Assembly: GCF_018982965.1 (NCBI RefSeq)
Contig: NZ_JACBYP010000017.1
Span: 1 to 64,000, forward strand
Source of the DNA: Streptomyces mayonensis
Lineage (GTDB): Bacteria; Actinomycetota; Actinomycetes; Streptomycetales; Streptomycetaceae
Length of the DNA stretch: 64,000 nt
Direction of reading: 5' to 3'
Numbering within the stretch: position 1 is the first letter of the stretch; every line of letters begins with the position of its first letter. The notes under the pieces were generated by a model. It did no database searches and was not told the origin of the DNA. It worked only from the letters and a program-made list of their open reading frames with translations. Made by a program: the position numbers and the translations under genes. Shown piece after piece: positions 24,148 to 32,674 of this stretch.

Positions 24148-26547
24148 ATGAGTCCGGTCAACCCGTTCGACGATGCTGCCACGGCGCGCGTGGTCGTCGA
24201 CGACTCCGGCACCCTGCGGGAGTGGAACGAGGGCGCCCGCATACTGCTGGGCCACCGGTCCGACGAGGTGGTGGGACGCCCCGCGGCCGACCTGCTCGCC
24301 GGACGCCACGCCGGACCGCCGCCGACGGGCGACGGCCCCTGGCACGGCACCCTGACGCTGCGCCACCGCGACGGGCGCCCCGTCCCGGTGTGGGTGCTCG
24401 CGCACCACCGGGCGGCGGCGGACGGCGCACCGGGCTCCTGGCTCGCGGTCGCCCCTCCCGCTTCCGGCCCCGCACCGGAGGACGACCCGCTGATCAGAGC
24501 GGTCCTCACCCAGTTGCCGTGCGCTGTGATGATCTTCGACGACCAGCTCCTGCTGCGCGGGGTCAACGACGCCATGGCCCGGCTCCTCGGGTTCCCGCGC
24601 GACCGGCTGCGCGGGCTGCGGGCCACCGACATCAGCAGCCGGCCGCAGAGCCTGGAGCTGGAGCGCCACCTGCGGCGGGTACTGGTCTCCGGCCAGCGGC
24701 ACGACATGCGGACCCACCTCCAGGTCGGGGGCGAGGAGCGGGCCCGCGCCTGGCTCGCCCTGATGGCGCCGCTGACCGACGACGACGGCAAGGTGCGCGG
24801 CGTGTGCGTGAGCGCCCACGACTTCACCGAGCAGTACCTCGCCCGGGAGCGGCTGCAGCTCGTCAACGAGGCCAGCGTGCGCGTCGGCAGCACCCTCGAC
24901 GTCACCCGTACGGCTCAGGAGCTGGCGGACGTGTGCGTTCCCGCGCTGGCCGACTTCGTGAGCGTCGACCTGCTGGACCCGCGCGACGACGGCGGTGAGC
25001 CCGCGACCGTGGTCGAACCGCCGGTCGGCCTGCGCCGCACGGCCCACCGGACGGACTCCGTTGACCTCTCCCCGGAGCGCCCGTCCCCGTGTCCGCCGTC
25101 GGCGGCCGAGACCGGCCGGCTGGACTTCTACCCGGCCGGCTCGCCCCAGGCGGAGTGCCTGCTGTCCGGCCGGGCGATCGTGGCGGCGGAGGCGTCCGGG
25201 GACCTGGAGCGCTGGATGGGCTGGGACCCGGGCCGTCTGCGGCGGGCGCGGGAGTACGGCGTCCACTCCGTGATGTCGGTGCCCCTCCAGGCGCGCGGCA
25301 CCACGCTCGGTGTCGCGGTCTTCATCCGCTTCAGGCGCCTGCCGCCGTTCACGCACGACGACGTGCTGCTCGCCGAGGAGGTCAGCGCGCGCGCCGCCGT
25401 CTGCATCGACAACGCCCGCCGCTACTCCCGTGAGCGCGAGGCGACCCTGACCCTGCAGCGCAGCCTGCTGCCCCGCTGGCTGCCGCCGACCGCCGCGGTG
25501 CAGGCGGCCTCCCGCTACCTTCCGGCGGCCCGCTCGGGCGTCGGCGGCGACTGGTTCGACGTCATCCCGCTGTCCGGGATGCGGGTCGCCATGGTCGTCG
25601 GGGACGTCGTGGGGCACGGCATCTCCGCATCGGCCACCATGGGACGGCTGCGCACCGCCGTGCGCACCCTCGCGGACATCGACCTGACGCCCGAGGAACT
25701 CCTCACCCACCTCGACGACCTGGTCGTACGGCTCTCCGAGGAGTCCGGCGACGACCGGGCGGGCGAGGTCGGCGCCACCTGCCTGTACGCGGTGTACGAC
25801 CCGGTCTCGCGGCGCTGCTCCATGGCCCGGGCCGGACACCCGACCCCCGTCCTGGTACCGCCGGACGGCCCGCCCCGGCAGGTCGAGCTGCCCTCGGGGC
25901 CGCCGCTGGGCGTGGGCGGGCTGCCGTTCGAGTCGGCCGAACTGGAGCTGCGCGAGGGCAGTGTGCTGGCCCTCTACACCGACGGACTGGTCAAGAGCCG
26001 GGACCGGGACCCCGACACAGGCCAGGCGCTGCTGTGCCAGGCCCTGACCGCCCCCGGCGATTCGCTGGACGCGACCTGCGACCGGGTGCTGCACAGCCTG
26101 CTCCCGGCGGGCAGCTCGGGCGACGACGTGGCCCTGCTGCTGGCCCGCACCCGGGGACTGCCCACCGGGCAGGTGGCCACCTGGGACATCCCGGCCGACC
26201 CGTCGCTGGTCGCTCCGGTGCGCAAGCAGGTGCTCGACCAGCTCTCCGCCTGGGGTCTGCTGGAGGCCTCCTTCACCGTCGAACTGGTGGTGAGCGAGCT
26301 GGTCACCAACGCGATCCGGTACGGCTCCCCGCCCATCCGGCTGCGGCTCATCCACGACACGACCACGCTGATCTGCGAGGTCTCCGACACCAGTCACACC
26401 GCGCCCCACCTGCGCCGGGCCCGCACCTGGGACGAGGGCGGGCGGGGTCTGCTGCTGGTGGCCCAGCTCACCCAGCGCTGGGGCAGCAGGCACACGGCCG
26501 AGGGCAAGACGATCTGGGCCGAACTGGGGCTGGTCGACGAGGAGTGA
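24148..26547 (+). CDS. PAS/GAF sensor with SpoIIE-type phosphatase and HATPase domains
   Basis: 799 residues from ATG 24148, which follows GGAG; GTG 24127 is an in-frame alternative. Two PAS domains come first (ARVVVDDSGTLREWNEGA; PCAVMIFDDQLLLRGVNDAM), then a GAF domain. The PP2C/SpoIIE domain has GGDWFDVIPL, VVGDVVGHG, ARAGHPTP and LALYTDGLV. The HATPase domain has VELVVSELVTNAIRYG and EGGRGLLLV. It should tune a STAS antagonist and hence a sigma factor in response to a small-molecule or redox signal. It shares architecture with the phosphatase at 5134-7578. Confidence 0.9.
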   Translation: MSPVNPFDDAATARVVVDDSGTLREWNEGARILLGHRSDEVVGRPAADLLAGRHAGPPPTGDGPWHGTLTLRHRDGRPVPVWVLAHHRAAADGAPGSWLAVAPPASGPAPEDDPLIRAVLTQLPCAVMIFDDQLLLRGVNDAMARLLGFPRDRLRGLRATDISSRPQSLELERHLRRVLVSGQRHDMRTHLQVGGEERARAWLALMAPLTDDDGKVRGVCVSAHDFTEQYLARERLQLVNEASVRVGSTLDVTRTAQELADVCVPALADFVSVDLLDPRDDGGEPATVVEPPVGLRRTAHRTDSVDLSPERPSPCPPSAAETGRLDFYPAGSPQAECLLSGRAIVAAEASGDLERWMGWDPGRLRRAREYGVHSVMSVPLQARGTTLGVAVFIRFRRLPPFTHDDVLLAEEVSARAAVCIDNARRYSREREATLTLQRSLLPRWLPPTAAVQAASRYLPAARSGVGGDWFDVIPLSGMRVAMVVGDVVGHGISASATMGRLRTAVRTLADIDLTPEELLTHLDDLVVRLSEESGDDRAGEVGATCLYAVYDPVSRRCSMARAGHPTPVLVPPDGPPRQVELPSGPPLGVGGLPFESAELELREGSVLALYTDGLVKSRDRDPDTGQALLCQALTAPGDSLDATCDRVLHSLLPAGSSGDDVALLLARTRGLPTGQVATWDIPADPSLVAPVRKQVLDQLSAWGLLEASFTVELVVSELVTNAIRYGSPPIRLRLIHDTTTLICEVSDTSHTAPHLRRARTWDEGGRGLLLVAQLTQRWGSRHTAEGKTIWAELGLVDEE

Positions 26548-26644
26548 GCCCCGCCGTTTCCCGGGCCGCGCAACGGGTCACCCGGAGTGCAGGGCGCACG
26601 GCGCCGCGGCAGGCGTGCGCGCGGAACCACGGAGCGGAGAAGCG

Positions 26645-27337
26645 ATGGCGAACACGTCCCGGCCGGTGCACCGTACGGCCCTGCTCGCGACCGGTCTCGC
26701 GGTCCTCGGCCTGCTGAGCGCCTGCGGCGGTGAGAGCGGCACCTCCGGCGCCCCCAGGACCCCGGACTCCGCCCGCGCCTCCGGCGCGGCCCCGGACTCC
26801 GGCCCGAGCACCGGCACCGGCACCGGCACCGGCACCGCGACGCAACCCGGCACCACCGCACCCGCGGCCGGCACACCCGGCGACGCCGCCGGGCCCGCGT
26901 CGGCCTCCGCCCGCGCCGACGGCCGCTGCCACACCGGGGAGTTGCGCGTCGCCGTCGGCCGCGTCGACCCGGGGGCGGGCCAGCGGAACTTCCCGCTCGT
27001 CCTGACCAACACCTCGGGGCGCACCTGCACGGTGTACGGCTATCCGGGCGCCGCCTTCGTGGACGCGTCCGGCAGGCAGCTCGGCCCGGACCCGGAGCGC
27101 GCGCCCGGCTCGCCCCAGACCCTCACCCTGACGCCCGGCGGCAGCGCGTGGGCCGGGCTGTCCTTCTCCAGCCCGGAGATCAGCGGCGCCCGCACCGCGA
27201 CCCCGGCCGCGCTGCTGGTCACGCCGCCGGACGAGCGGCAGTCGATCAAGGTGAGGTGGACCGCCGGCGAGGTCCCCGTGGGCGGCAACGCGTCGTCGGT
27301 GTCCGTCACCGCCCTGGAACCGGGCACCGGCCCCTGA
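26645..27337 (+). CDS. DUF4232 lipoprotein
   Basis: This 230-residue protein starts at ATG 26645. The signal peptide ends in a lipobox, GLLSACGG, so the mature protein is lipid-anchored at Cys29 or so on the outer membrane face. A Thr/Gly/Pro-rich linker with repeated Gly-Thr precedes a DUF4232 beta-sandwich (ELRVAVGRVDPGAGQRNFPL, CTVYGYPGAAFVD, two Cys likely bridged). DUF4232 proteins are common secreted actinobacterial proteins of unknown function. It follows the phosphatase gene by about 97 bases. Confidence 0.85.
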   Translation: MANTSRPVHRTALLATGLAVLGLLSACGGESGTSGAPRTPDSARASGAAPDSGPSTGTGTGTGTATQPGTTAPAAGTPGDAAGPASASARADGRCHTGELRVAVGRVDPGAGQRNFPLVLTNTSGRTCTVYGYPGAAFVDASGRQLGPDPERAPGSPQTLTLTPGGSAWAGLSFSSPEISGARTATPAALLVTPPDERQSIKVRWTAGEVPVGGNASSVSVTALEPGTGP

Positions 27338-27418
27338 GGCACCGGCTCCCCCGCAGCTCCTCCCGCCCTCATCCCTCCTCATCCCGAGCACCGTCCTGCG
27401 GGGCGGGAGGCGCGCCGG

Positions 27419-28387
27419 TCAGTGACCGGCGATCGGGTGCGGTGCGTAGGGCTGCTCCAGCTCCTCGATCTCCTTCTCGCCGAGGCCGAGTTCGACCGCG
27501 GCCACGGCGTCCTCGAGGTGCCCCGGCTTCGACGCGCCCACGATCGGTGCGGTCACCGTGTCCTGGTGCAGCAGCCAGGCGAGGGCCACCTGGGCACGCG
27601 GGACACCGCGCTCGGCGGCGATACGGGTGACGGCCTCCACCACGGCACGGTCGCCCTCCTGGTAGAGGGTGCTGCCGAACGCGTCCGTGGCGCTGCGCCC
27701 GGTGGCGGTGTCCCAGTCGCGGGTGAGCCGGCCCCGGGCGAGCGGGCTCCAGGGCAGCACGCCCACGCCCTGGTCCGCGCACAGCGGCAGCATCTCGCGC
27801 TCCTCCTCGCGGTACACGAGGTTGTAGTGGTTCTGCATGGAGACGAACTTCGTCCAGCCGTTCCGCTCGGCCGTGTACTGGGCCTTCGAGAACTGCCAGG
27901 CGTACATCGAACTGGCCCCGATGTAGCGGACCTTGCCCGCCTTCACCAGGTCGTGCAGGGCCTCCATCGTCTCCTCGACCGGCGTGTGCGGGTCGTAGCG
28001 GTGGATCTGGTACAGGTCCACGTGGTCGGTGCCCAGCCGCCGGAGGCTGTGGTCGATCTCCGTCATGATCGCCTTGCGGGACAGCCCGGCTCCGTTGGGT
28101 CCGGGGCGCATCCGGCCGTGCACCTTGGTCGCGAGCACGATGTCGTCGCGCCGGGCGAAGTCCCGCAGCGCCTTGCCGACGATCTCCTCGCTGGTGCCGT
28201 CGGAGTAGACGTTGGCCGTGTCGAAGAAGGTGACCCCGGCCTCCAGCGCCTGCCGGATCAGCGGACGCGCGGCGTCCTCGTCGAGGGTCCACTCGTGCGC
28301 GCCGCGGTCCGGGACGCCGTAGGTCATGCAGCCCAGGCAGATCCGCGACACGTCCAGGCCCGTCGAACCGAGCTTCACGTACTGCAT
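27419..28387 (-). CDS. Aldo/keto reductase
   Basis: This 322-residue TIM-barrel NADPH oxidoreductase starts at ATG 28387 after AGGAGC. The catalytic Asp and Tyr are in FFDTANVYSDG, Lys in VLATKVHGRM, and His in DLYQIHRYDP. The NADPH-binding end reads APIVGASKPGHLEDA. This is the MSMEG/YajO-like subfamily that reduces aldehydes and ketones. The physiological substrate is unknown. It is followed after 77 bases by a flavoprotein gene starting further upstream on the same strand. Confidence 0.9.
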   Translation of the reverse strand: MQYVKLGSTGLDVSRICLGCMTYGVPDRGAHEWTLDEDAARPLIRQALEAGVTFFDTANVYSDGTSEEIVGKALRDFARRDDIVLATKVHGRMRPGPNGAGLSRKAIMTEIDHSLRRLGTDHVDLYQIHRYDPHTPVEETMEALHDLVKAGKVRYIGASSMYAWQFSKAQYTAERNGWTKFVSMQNHYNLVYREEEREMLPLCADQGVGVLPWSPLARGRLTRDWDTATGRSATDAFGSTLYQEGDRAVVEAVTRIAAERGVPRAQVALAWLLHQDTVTAPIVGASKPGHLEDAVAAVELGLGEKEIEELEQPYAPHPIAGH

Positions 28388-28464
28388 CGTTGCTGCTCCT
28401 GTGTTCTCGGGATCATCGGTACAGGGCAGCGTACGACTTCGCGCACGCTCCAACCCAAAACCCG

Positions 28465-29004
28465 TCAGTGCGGTTCGACCAGGTCCAGGGCCTGCTCCCA
28501 GTCGAACCGCGGGCCGCCGTCCGCCCCCGCCACTCCCCCGTACGGGTCGCCGAAGCGCACGCCCATGCCGCGCAGTCGGTCCAGGCTCGCCCGGTACGCG
28601 GGGTGCGAGGCCAGCGCGTCGGAGACGCAGGGCAGCACACCGACGGGGACGCCGAGGCCGCAGGCCTCGCACAGGGTGGCCACGGCCAGGGTGTCGGCCA
28701 GGCCCGCGGCCCACTTGTTGACGGTGTTGAAGGTGGCGGGCGCGACCACGACGGCGTCCGGGGCCGGGAAGGGGCGCGGCTCGCCGGGGCGTCGCCAGGC
28801 CGAGCGGATCGGGCGGCCGGCGCGCGCCTCGGCGTCGGCGGTGTCGAAGAAGCCGCCCATGGCGACCGGGGTCGCGAAGACGCCCACCTCCCACCCGCGC
28901 CGCCGGGCGGCGGTGATCAGCTCGCCGACGCCCGAGGCCACGCCCGCCGCACAGACGACGACGTAGAGGAAGGGTCTGCCCGTACTCCCGGCCTGTTCAC
29001 TCAT
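28465..29004 (-). CDS. Flavoprotein, phosphopantothenoylcysteine-decarboxylase-like
   Basis: 179 residues from ATG 29004. The Rossmann-like fold of the HFCD flavoprotein family is indicated by LYVVVCAAGVASG at the N-terminus, AVVVAPATFNTVNKWAAGLADTL in the middle and VPVGVLPC later. The PANTHNKxA/PASANT-type motif appears here as APATFNTVNKWA. Members bind FMN and decarboxylate C-terminal Cys or related thiols. The short stand-alone form has no known substrate. It lies between the aldo/keto reductase and the ferredoxin genes on the same strand. Confidence 0.78.
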   Translation of the reverse strand: MSEQAGSTGRPFLYVVVCAAGVASGVGELITAARRRGWEVGVFATPVAMGGFFDTADAEARAGRPIRSAWRRPGEPRPFPAPDAVVVAPATFNTVNKWAAGLADTLAVATLCEACGLGVPVGVLPCVSDALASHPAYRASLDRLRGMGVRFGDPYGGVAGADGGPRFDWEQALDLVEPH

Positions 29005-29063
29005 CCCCGGAACCCTAAGGGACGGGTCCCGGGGCACCCGACGGGGTACGGAGCACGGGGCCC

Positions 29064-29126
29064 TGTCGGGTGTCGGGTGTCGGGTGTCGGGTGTCGGGTG
29101 CCGGGGATCGGGGATCGGGTGCCGGG
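29064..29126. repeat. Nine tandem 7-bp units (TGTCGGG type)
   Basis: Five exact TGTCGGG units are followed by TGCCGGG, two GATCGGG and one TGCCGGG, 63 bases in total. The array starts 59 bases upstream of the flavoprotein start and ends directly at the ferredoxin stop. A seven-base period does not preserve a reading frame; it is probably slippage DNA. Confidence 0.9.
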
Positions 29127-29375
29127 TCAGCCCACCCGCTCCGACACGGTGATGGCGCCGACCGGGCACGCCCGGGCCGCCTCCCGCAGGAGCGGGCTGC
29201 CGCCGCCGTCCTCCCGGCCGCTCCTGAGCGTGCTGTAGCCGTCGTCGTCCTGGGTGAACACGTCCGGGGCGGTCAGGGCGCACTGCCCGGCGCCGATACA
29301 GACGTCCTTGTCGATGCCGATGTCCATGCCGGTGTCCATGCGGGTGTCCGTTCTGGTGTCCGTGCCGTCGTCCAT
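29127..29375 (-). CDS. [3Fe-4S]-type ferredoxin, partner of the CYP105-like P450
   Basis: 82 residues from ATG 29375, ten bases after the P450 stop. The cluster motif CIGAGQCALTAPDVF and a distant CPVGAI give the three-Cys pattern of actinobacterial [3Fe-4S] ferredoxins that feed electrons to P450s. The N-terminus carries a repetitive stretch (TDTRTDTRMDTGMDIGID) produced by short DNA repeats before the core fold, so the start could also be a later ATG. Co-transcription with the P450 indicates direct partnership. Confidence 0.9.
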   Translation of the reverse strand: MDDGTDTRTDTRMDTGMDIGIDKDVCIGAGQCALTAPDVFTQDDDGYSTLRSGREDGGGSPLLREAARACPVGAITVSERVG

Positions 29376-29385
29376 CTGCGGGCCC

Positions 29386-30606
29386 CTACCAGGCCACGGG
29401 GAGTTCCAGCATGCCCTGGATCGTGTCGCCCGGCTTGTGGGGGATCTCCCGGGCGGGGACGGCCAGCCGCAGCGTGGGCAGCCTCTCGAAGAGGGCACCC
29501 AGGGCGATCTCCAGCTCGGCACGGGCCAGGTTCTGGCCCAGGCACTGGTGGATGCCGAACCCGAAGGCGACGTGGTGGCGGGCCGGGCGGTGCCAGTCGA
29601 GGGCGTCCGGCTCCGGGTAGACCGTTTCGTCGCGGTTGATGACGGAGGTCGAGAAGACGACCCCGTCCCCGGCCCGGATGGTCTGCCCCTCCGCCTCGAT
29701 GTCCTCGGTGGCCGTGCGCAGCAGGCCGTCCGCGATGGACAGCATGCGCATCAGCTCCTCGACTGCGCCGGGCAGCAGCGCGGGGTCCGCACGCAGCTCG
29801 GCCAGGCGGCCGGGGTTCTCCAGGAGCGTGTAGGTGCCCAGCGAGATCATGTTGGCGGTGGTCTCGTGCCCGGCGATCAGCAGGATCACGGCGAAGGAGA
29901 CGAGCTGTTCGCGGTCGATCTCGCCCTCGTCCAGCCGGTCCCGGATCAGGTCGTCCAGCAGACCGTCGCCGGGCGACGTCCGCTTGCTGTCGATCAACTC
30001 CCCCAGATACGACTCGAGTCGGTCCCGGGCCTCGCGCACGTCGGCGGGCAGCGGTCCGCGCAGCAGCCGCCGGGACTGCTCCTCGAAGAACTCGTGGTCG
30101 GAGTAGGGGACGCCGAGCAGTGCGCAGATCACCATGGAGGGCACCGGCAGCGCGAAGGCCGGCACCAGGTCGGCGGGCGCGCCCTGGGCGATCATCGCGT
30201 CGAGGCGCTCGTCGACGATCTGCCGGATGCGCGGGCGCAGGGCGGTGGCGCGCCTCAGGGTGAACTCGGGGAGCACCATCTTGCGCTGGGTCCGGTGTTC
30301 CGGGTCGTCGACGCCGAGCAGGGCGACCTTGCGGGCCCGTACCTCTGCCAGCCGGCGCGAGGTGGCGGGAAAGCCGTCGCGGGTGCGGTCGGACGACAGC
30401 CGCTGGTCGACGAGGAGCCGGCGGGCGAGGGTGTGCCCGGTCACGAGCCAGGCCGGGCGGCCGTCGAAGAGGGTGACGCGGGAGAGCGGCCGGCCGGCGC
30501 GCAGCGGGTCGTAGGCGGCGGGCGGGTGGTAGGGGCAGGTCCGGTCCTGCGGGAAGGCGACGGATCGCGTCGCTTCCGGGTCCGTCGTCGTGTCCGTGTC
30601 CGTCAT
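29386..30606 (-). CDS. Cytochrome P450, CYP105-like
   Basis: 406 residues from ATG 30606 after GAGG. P450 marks are complete: I-helix LLIAGHETTANM, K-helix EELMR (ExxR) and heme loop FGFGIHQCLGQ with the Cys ligand. TCPYHPPAAYDPLR and RTRDGFPATS near the N-terminus resemble CYP105 enzymes. These are versatile monooxygenases that hydroxylate polyketides or xenobiotics. From memory, the S. coelicolor gene in this setting is CYP105N1. The ferredoxin follows in the same operon; reductase must be supplied elsewhere. Confidence 0.92.
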   Translation of the reverse strand: MTDTDTTTDPEATRSVAFPQDRTCPYHPPAAYDPLRAGRPLSRVTLFDGRPAWLVTGHTLARRLLVDQRLSSDRTRDGFPATSRRLAEVRARKVALLGVDDPEHRTQRKMVLPEFTLRRATALRPRIRQIVDERLDAMIAQGAPADLVPAFALPVPSMVICALLGVPYSDHEFFEEQSRRLLRGPLPADVREARDRLESYLGELIDSKRTSPGDGLLDDLIRDRLDEGEIDREQLVSFAVILLIAGHETTANMISLGTYTLLENPGRLAELRADPALLPGAVEELMRMLSIADGLLRTATEDIEAEGQTIRAGDGVVFSTSVINRDETVYPEPDALDWHRPARHHVAFGFGIHQCLGQNLARAELEIALGALFERLPTLRLAVPAREIPHKPGDTIQGMLELPVAW

Positions 30607-31014
30607 GGAAGACCTCGCAGACGAAGTTCTGTGCCTCGTGCCGATCTTCATTAGATGCCTCGGGCACCTATGCGACGACGCCAAGTTCGGCCAGACCGGT
30701 GGCGTGGACAGACTGGCCGGGGATGGTCGGGCCGGCACGGCGCCGAACGCTTCGTACGGCCGGGTCGGGCGGTGGCGGCGGCCGGGACACGCGGCGGAGA
30801 TGGCGTGATCGCGTCGTCGGTGCGCCCCGCCGGGCCGAGGGATGCGGCCGGGAACGGCCTGTGCCGGCGGGCGTACGGACGCGCCCGCTCCGGATGTCCG
30901 CACGGTGTTCCGGGGTACAGGGCAGGATGCAGTACGAACGGACGGTTCCGCACCGCTCCGGTGGCCCGCACCGGACCGGTCGGCCGACGACGCGACGATG
31001 GGACGGATGCACAG
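30607..31014. other. Divergent gene-free interval with direct repeats
   Basis: This 408-base region separates the P450 and the F420-type oxidoreductase gene. TGCCTCGTGCC at 30632-30642 and TGCCTCGGGCA at 30656-30666 form 24-bp-spaced direct repeats 25-60 bases upstream of the P450 start; the second is itself nearly palindromic. No gene is supported. Confidence 0.45.
30632..30666. promoter_or_regulatory. Operator-like direct repeats TGCCTCGkGC upstream of P450
   Basis: Two 11-base units starting 24 bases apart (about two helical turns) lie just upstream of the P450-ferredoxin operon on the side expected for a regulator site. Confidence 0.35.
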
Positions 31015-31464
31015 ATGCCTCTTGAGGGCGAGTACGAACCCAGCCCGACGCAGTGGGTCCGGGAGCAGGTCGAGCTGTACGAGGGCTCGGGCGGCACCGA
31101 GGGCACCACGCACCCGGACACGGGCCTGCCCGTGATCGTGCTGACCAGCCTGGGCGCGCGCAGCGGCAAGATCCGCAAGACGCCGCTCATGCGCGTCGAG
31201 CACGACGGCCGGTACGCCGCGGTCGCCTCCCTGGGCGGCGCGCCCAAGCACCCGGTCTGGTACTTCAACGTGCTGGCCGAGCCCCGCGTGGAGCTCCAGG
31301 ACGGTCCGGTCAAGCGGGACATGACGGCCCGTGAGGTCACCGGCGCGGAGAAGGCCGAATGGTGGGAGCGCGCGGTGGCGGCGTACCCGCCGTACGCGGA
31401 CTACCAGAAGAAGACGGACCGTGAGATCCCCGTCTTCGTCCTCGAGCCGGCCGACGCCGGCTGA
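31015..31464 (+). CDS. Deazaflavin (F420)-dependent nitroreductase-family protein
   Basis: This 149-residue split-beta-barrel protein starts at ATG 31015. The sequences [23 protein letters not shown] and [15 protein letters not shown] carry the family signature seen in Ddn-like enzymes, where the Ser/Gly/Lys segment binds the F420 phosphate. Members reduce quinones, nitro compounds or enones with reduced F420; the natural substrate here is unknown. It is monocistronic and followed by an excellent terminator. Confidence 0.88.
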   Translation: MPLEGEYEPSPTQWVREQVELYEGSGGTEGTTHPDTGLPVIVLTSLGARSGKIRKTPLMRVEHDGRYAAVASLGGAPKHPVWYFNVLAEPRVELQDGPVKRDMTAREVTGAEKAEWWERAVAAYPPYADYQKKTDREIPVFVLEPADAG

Positions 31465-31486
31465 TCCGGCGCGCGCCGGATTTTCT
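31465..31486 (+). terminator. Intrinsic terminator after the F420-type oxidoreductase
   Basis: TCCGGCGCGCGCCGGA at 31465-31480 is a perfect 16-base palindrome followed at once by TTTTCT, three bases after the stop codon of the gene. Confidence 0.85.
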
Positions 31487-31530
31487 CCGGATCGGCGCGC
31501 ATGGACGGCCGGGTGCCGGGCACACGACCG

Positions 31531-32526
31531 TCAGGCCCCGCCGCGTTCCCCCGTCGCGGCGGGGCTTTGCGCCGACTCCCGGGCCGGCCGGTCGGTGACG
31601 TCGACGAAGATCTGCCGCGCCTCGGGCACGGTGTGGGCGATCGACCGCTTGATGCGCACCGCGGCCTCCTCCACCCGTTCGCTGTCCAGCCCCGGCACCA
31701 GGTCGACGCGGGCGGCCACCAGCGTGGAGTCGAGGCCGGTCTTCATGGTGAACAGCGCCTCGACGCTGTCGATCTCCGGCTGCGCCCGCAGCAGTTCACG
31801 GATCCGCCCGCCGGCCTCCGGGTCGGCGGCTTCGCCGATCAGCTGGTCGCGGGCCTCGCTGCCGAGGCGGTAGGCCACGTACACGAGCAGCGCGCCGATG
31901 GCGAGCGAGGCGCAGGCCTCCCACACCACCTGCCCCGTGACCATGTGCAGGGCCATGCCGGTCATGGCGAGGACGACGCCGAGCACCGCGGTGCCGTCCT
32001 CGGCGACGACCGTGCGCAGCGCCGGGTCGCGCAGTCCGGTGGCGAGACCTCCCTGGCCCCGGACCTGGTGCAGGGCGCGCAGCAGGGAGGCGCCCTCGGC
32101 CAGCAGGGCGACACCGAGCACGATCAGTCCGGCCACGTAGCCGCTCAGCTCCTCGTGGGCGCCGGAGCGCAGGGCCTCGACACCCTGGAAGAAGGAGAAG
32201 CAGCCGCCCATGACGAAGATGCCGACGGCCGCGAGCAGCGACCAGAAGAACCGCTCCTTGCCGTAGCCGAAGGGGTGCCGCCGGTCGGCGGGGCGGCGGC
32301 TGCGGCGCAGGGCGGCGAGGAGGAAGATCTCGTTCATGCTGTCGGCCACCGAGTGCGCCGCCTCCGACAGCAGGGCGGGCGAGCCCGCGACGAATCCGCC
32401 GACCGCCTTGGCGACGGCGATGACCAGGTTGGCGGCCAGGGCCACGAGCACGGTGACGCGCGTTCTGCTGTCGGCCCTCTTGTCGCCGCCGCGGCCTGAT
32501 GTCTGTTCCGGGGCTGACTCACTCAC
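31531..32526 (-). CDS. Cation diffusion facilitator (CDF) family transporter
   Basis: 331 residues from GTG 32526. Six membrane segments follow a short charged N-terminus. The metal site HSVADSMNE in helix II and DGTAVLGVVLA in helix V match the HxxxD and DxxxD pairs of CDF metal/proton antiporters. RRHPFGYGKERFFW is diagnostic for the family. A cytoplasmic ferredoxin-like C-terminal domain follows. It should export Zn, Co, Fe or Mn; which one is not evident. Confidence 0.9.
   Translation of the reverse strand: MSESAPEQTSGRGGDKRADSRTRVTVLVALAANLVIAVAKAVGGFVAGSPALLSEAAHSVADSMNEIFLLAALRRSRRPADRRHPFGYGKERFFWSLLAAVGIFVMGGCFSFFQGVEALRSGAHEELSGYVAGLIVLGVALLAEGASLLRALHQVRGQGGLATGLRDPALRTVVAEDGTAVLGVVLAMTGMALHMVTGQVVWEACASLAIGALLVYVAYRLGSEARDQLIGEAADPEAGGRIRELLRAQPEIDSVEALFTMKTGLDSTLVAARVDLVPGLDSERVEEAAVRIKRSIAHTVPEARQIFVDVTDRPARESAQSPAATGERGGA
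31535..31565. terminator. Second hairpin overlapping the 3' end of the cation transporter gene
   Basis: GCCCCGCCGCG (31535-31545) pairs with CGCGGCGGGGC (31555-31565), followed on the plus strand by TTTG. It encodes part of the C-terminus of the convergent minus-strand protein, so it is dual-use DNA backing up the terminator at 31465. Confidence 0.65.
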
Positions 32527-32674
32527 GAAGGCCCGACTGCCCCTGGCCGCGCGCCTCACACCCGCCGTGCGGGTGGCCCGCCCGTGCCGACGGCCGAAAA
32601 AGGGGAACGTGTCCAGCAGGACGCGCGGTGAGGAAGGTGTCCACCAGCGCACGCGAACGACGGGAGGCGGACCC

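Noticed and set aside
29064..29126. Tandem array considered as a possible CRISPR-like repeat
   Set aside because: Units are 7 bases with no spacers; it is a simple tandem repeat, and no cas genes are present.
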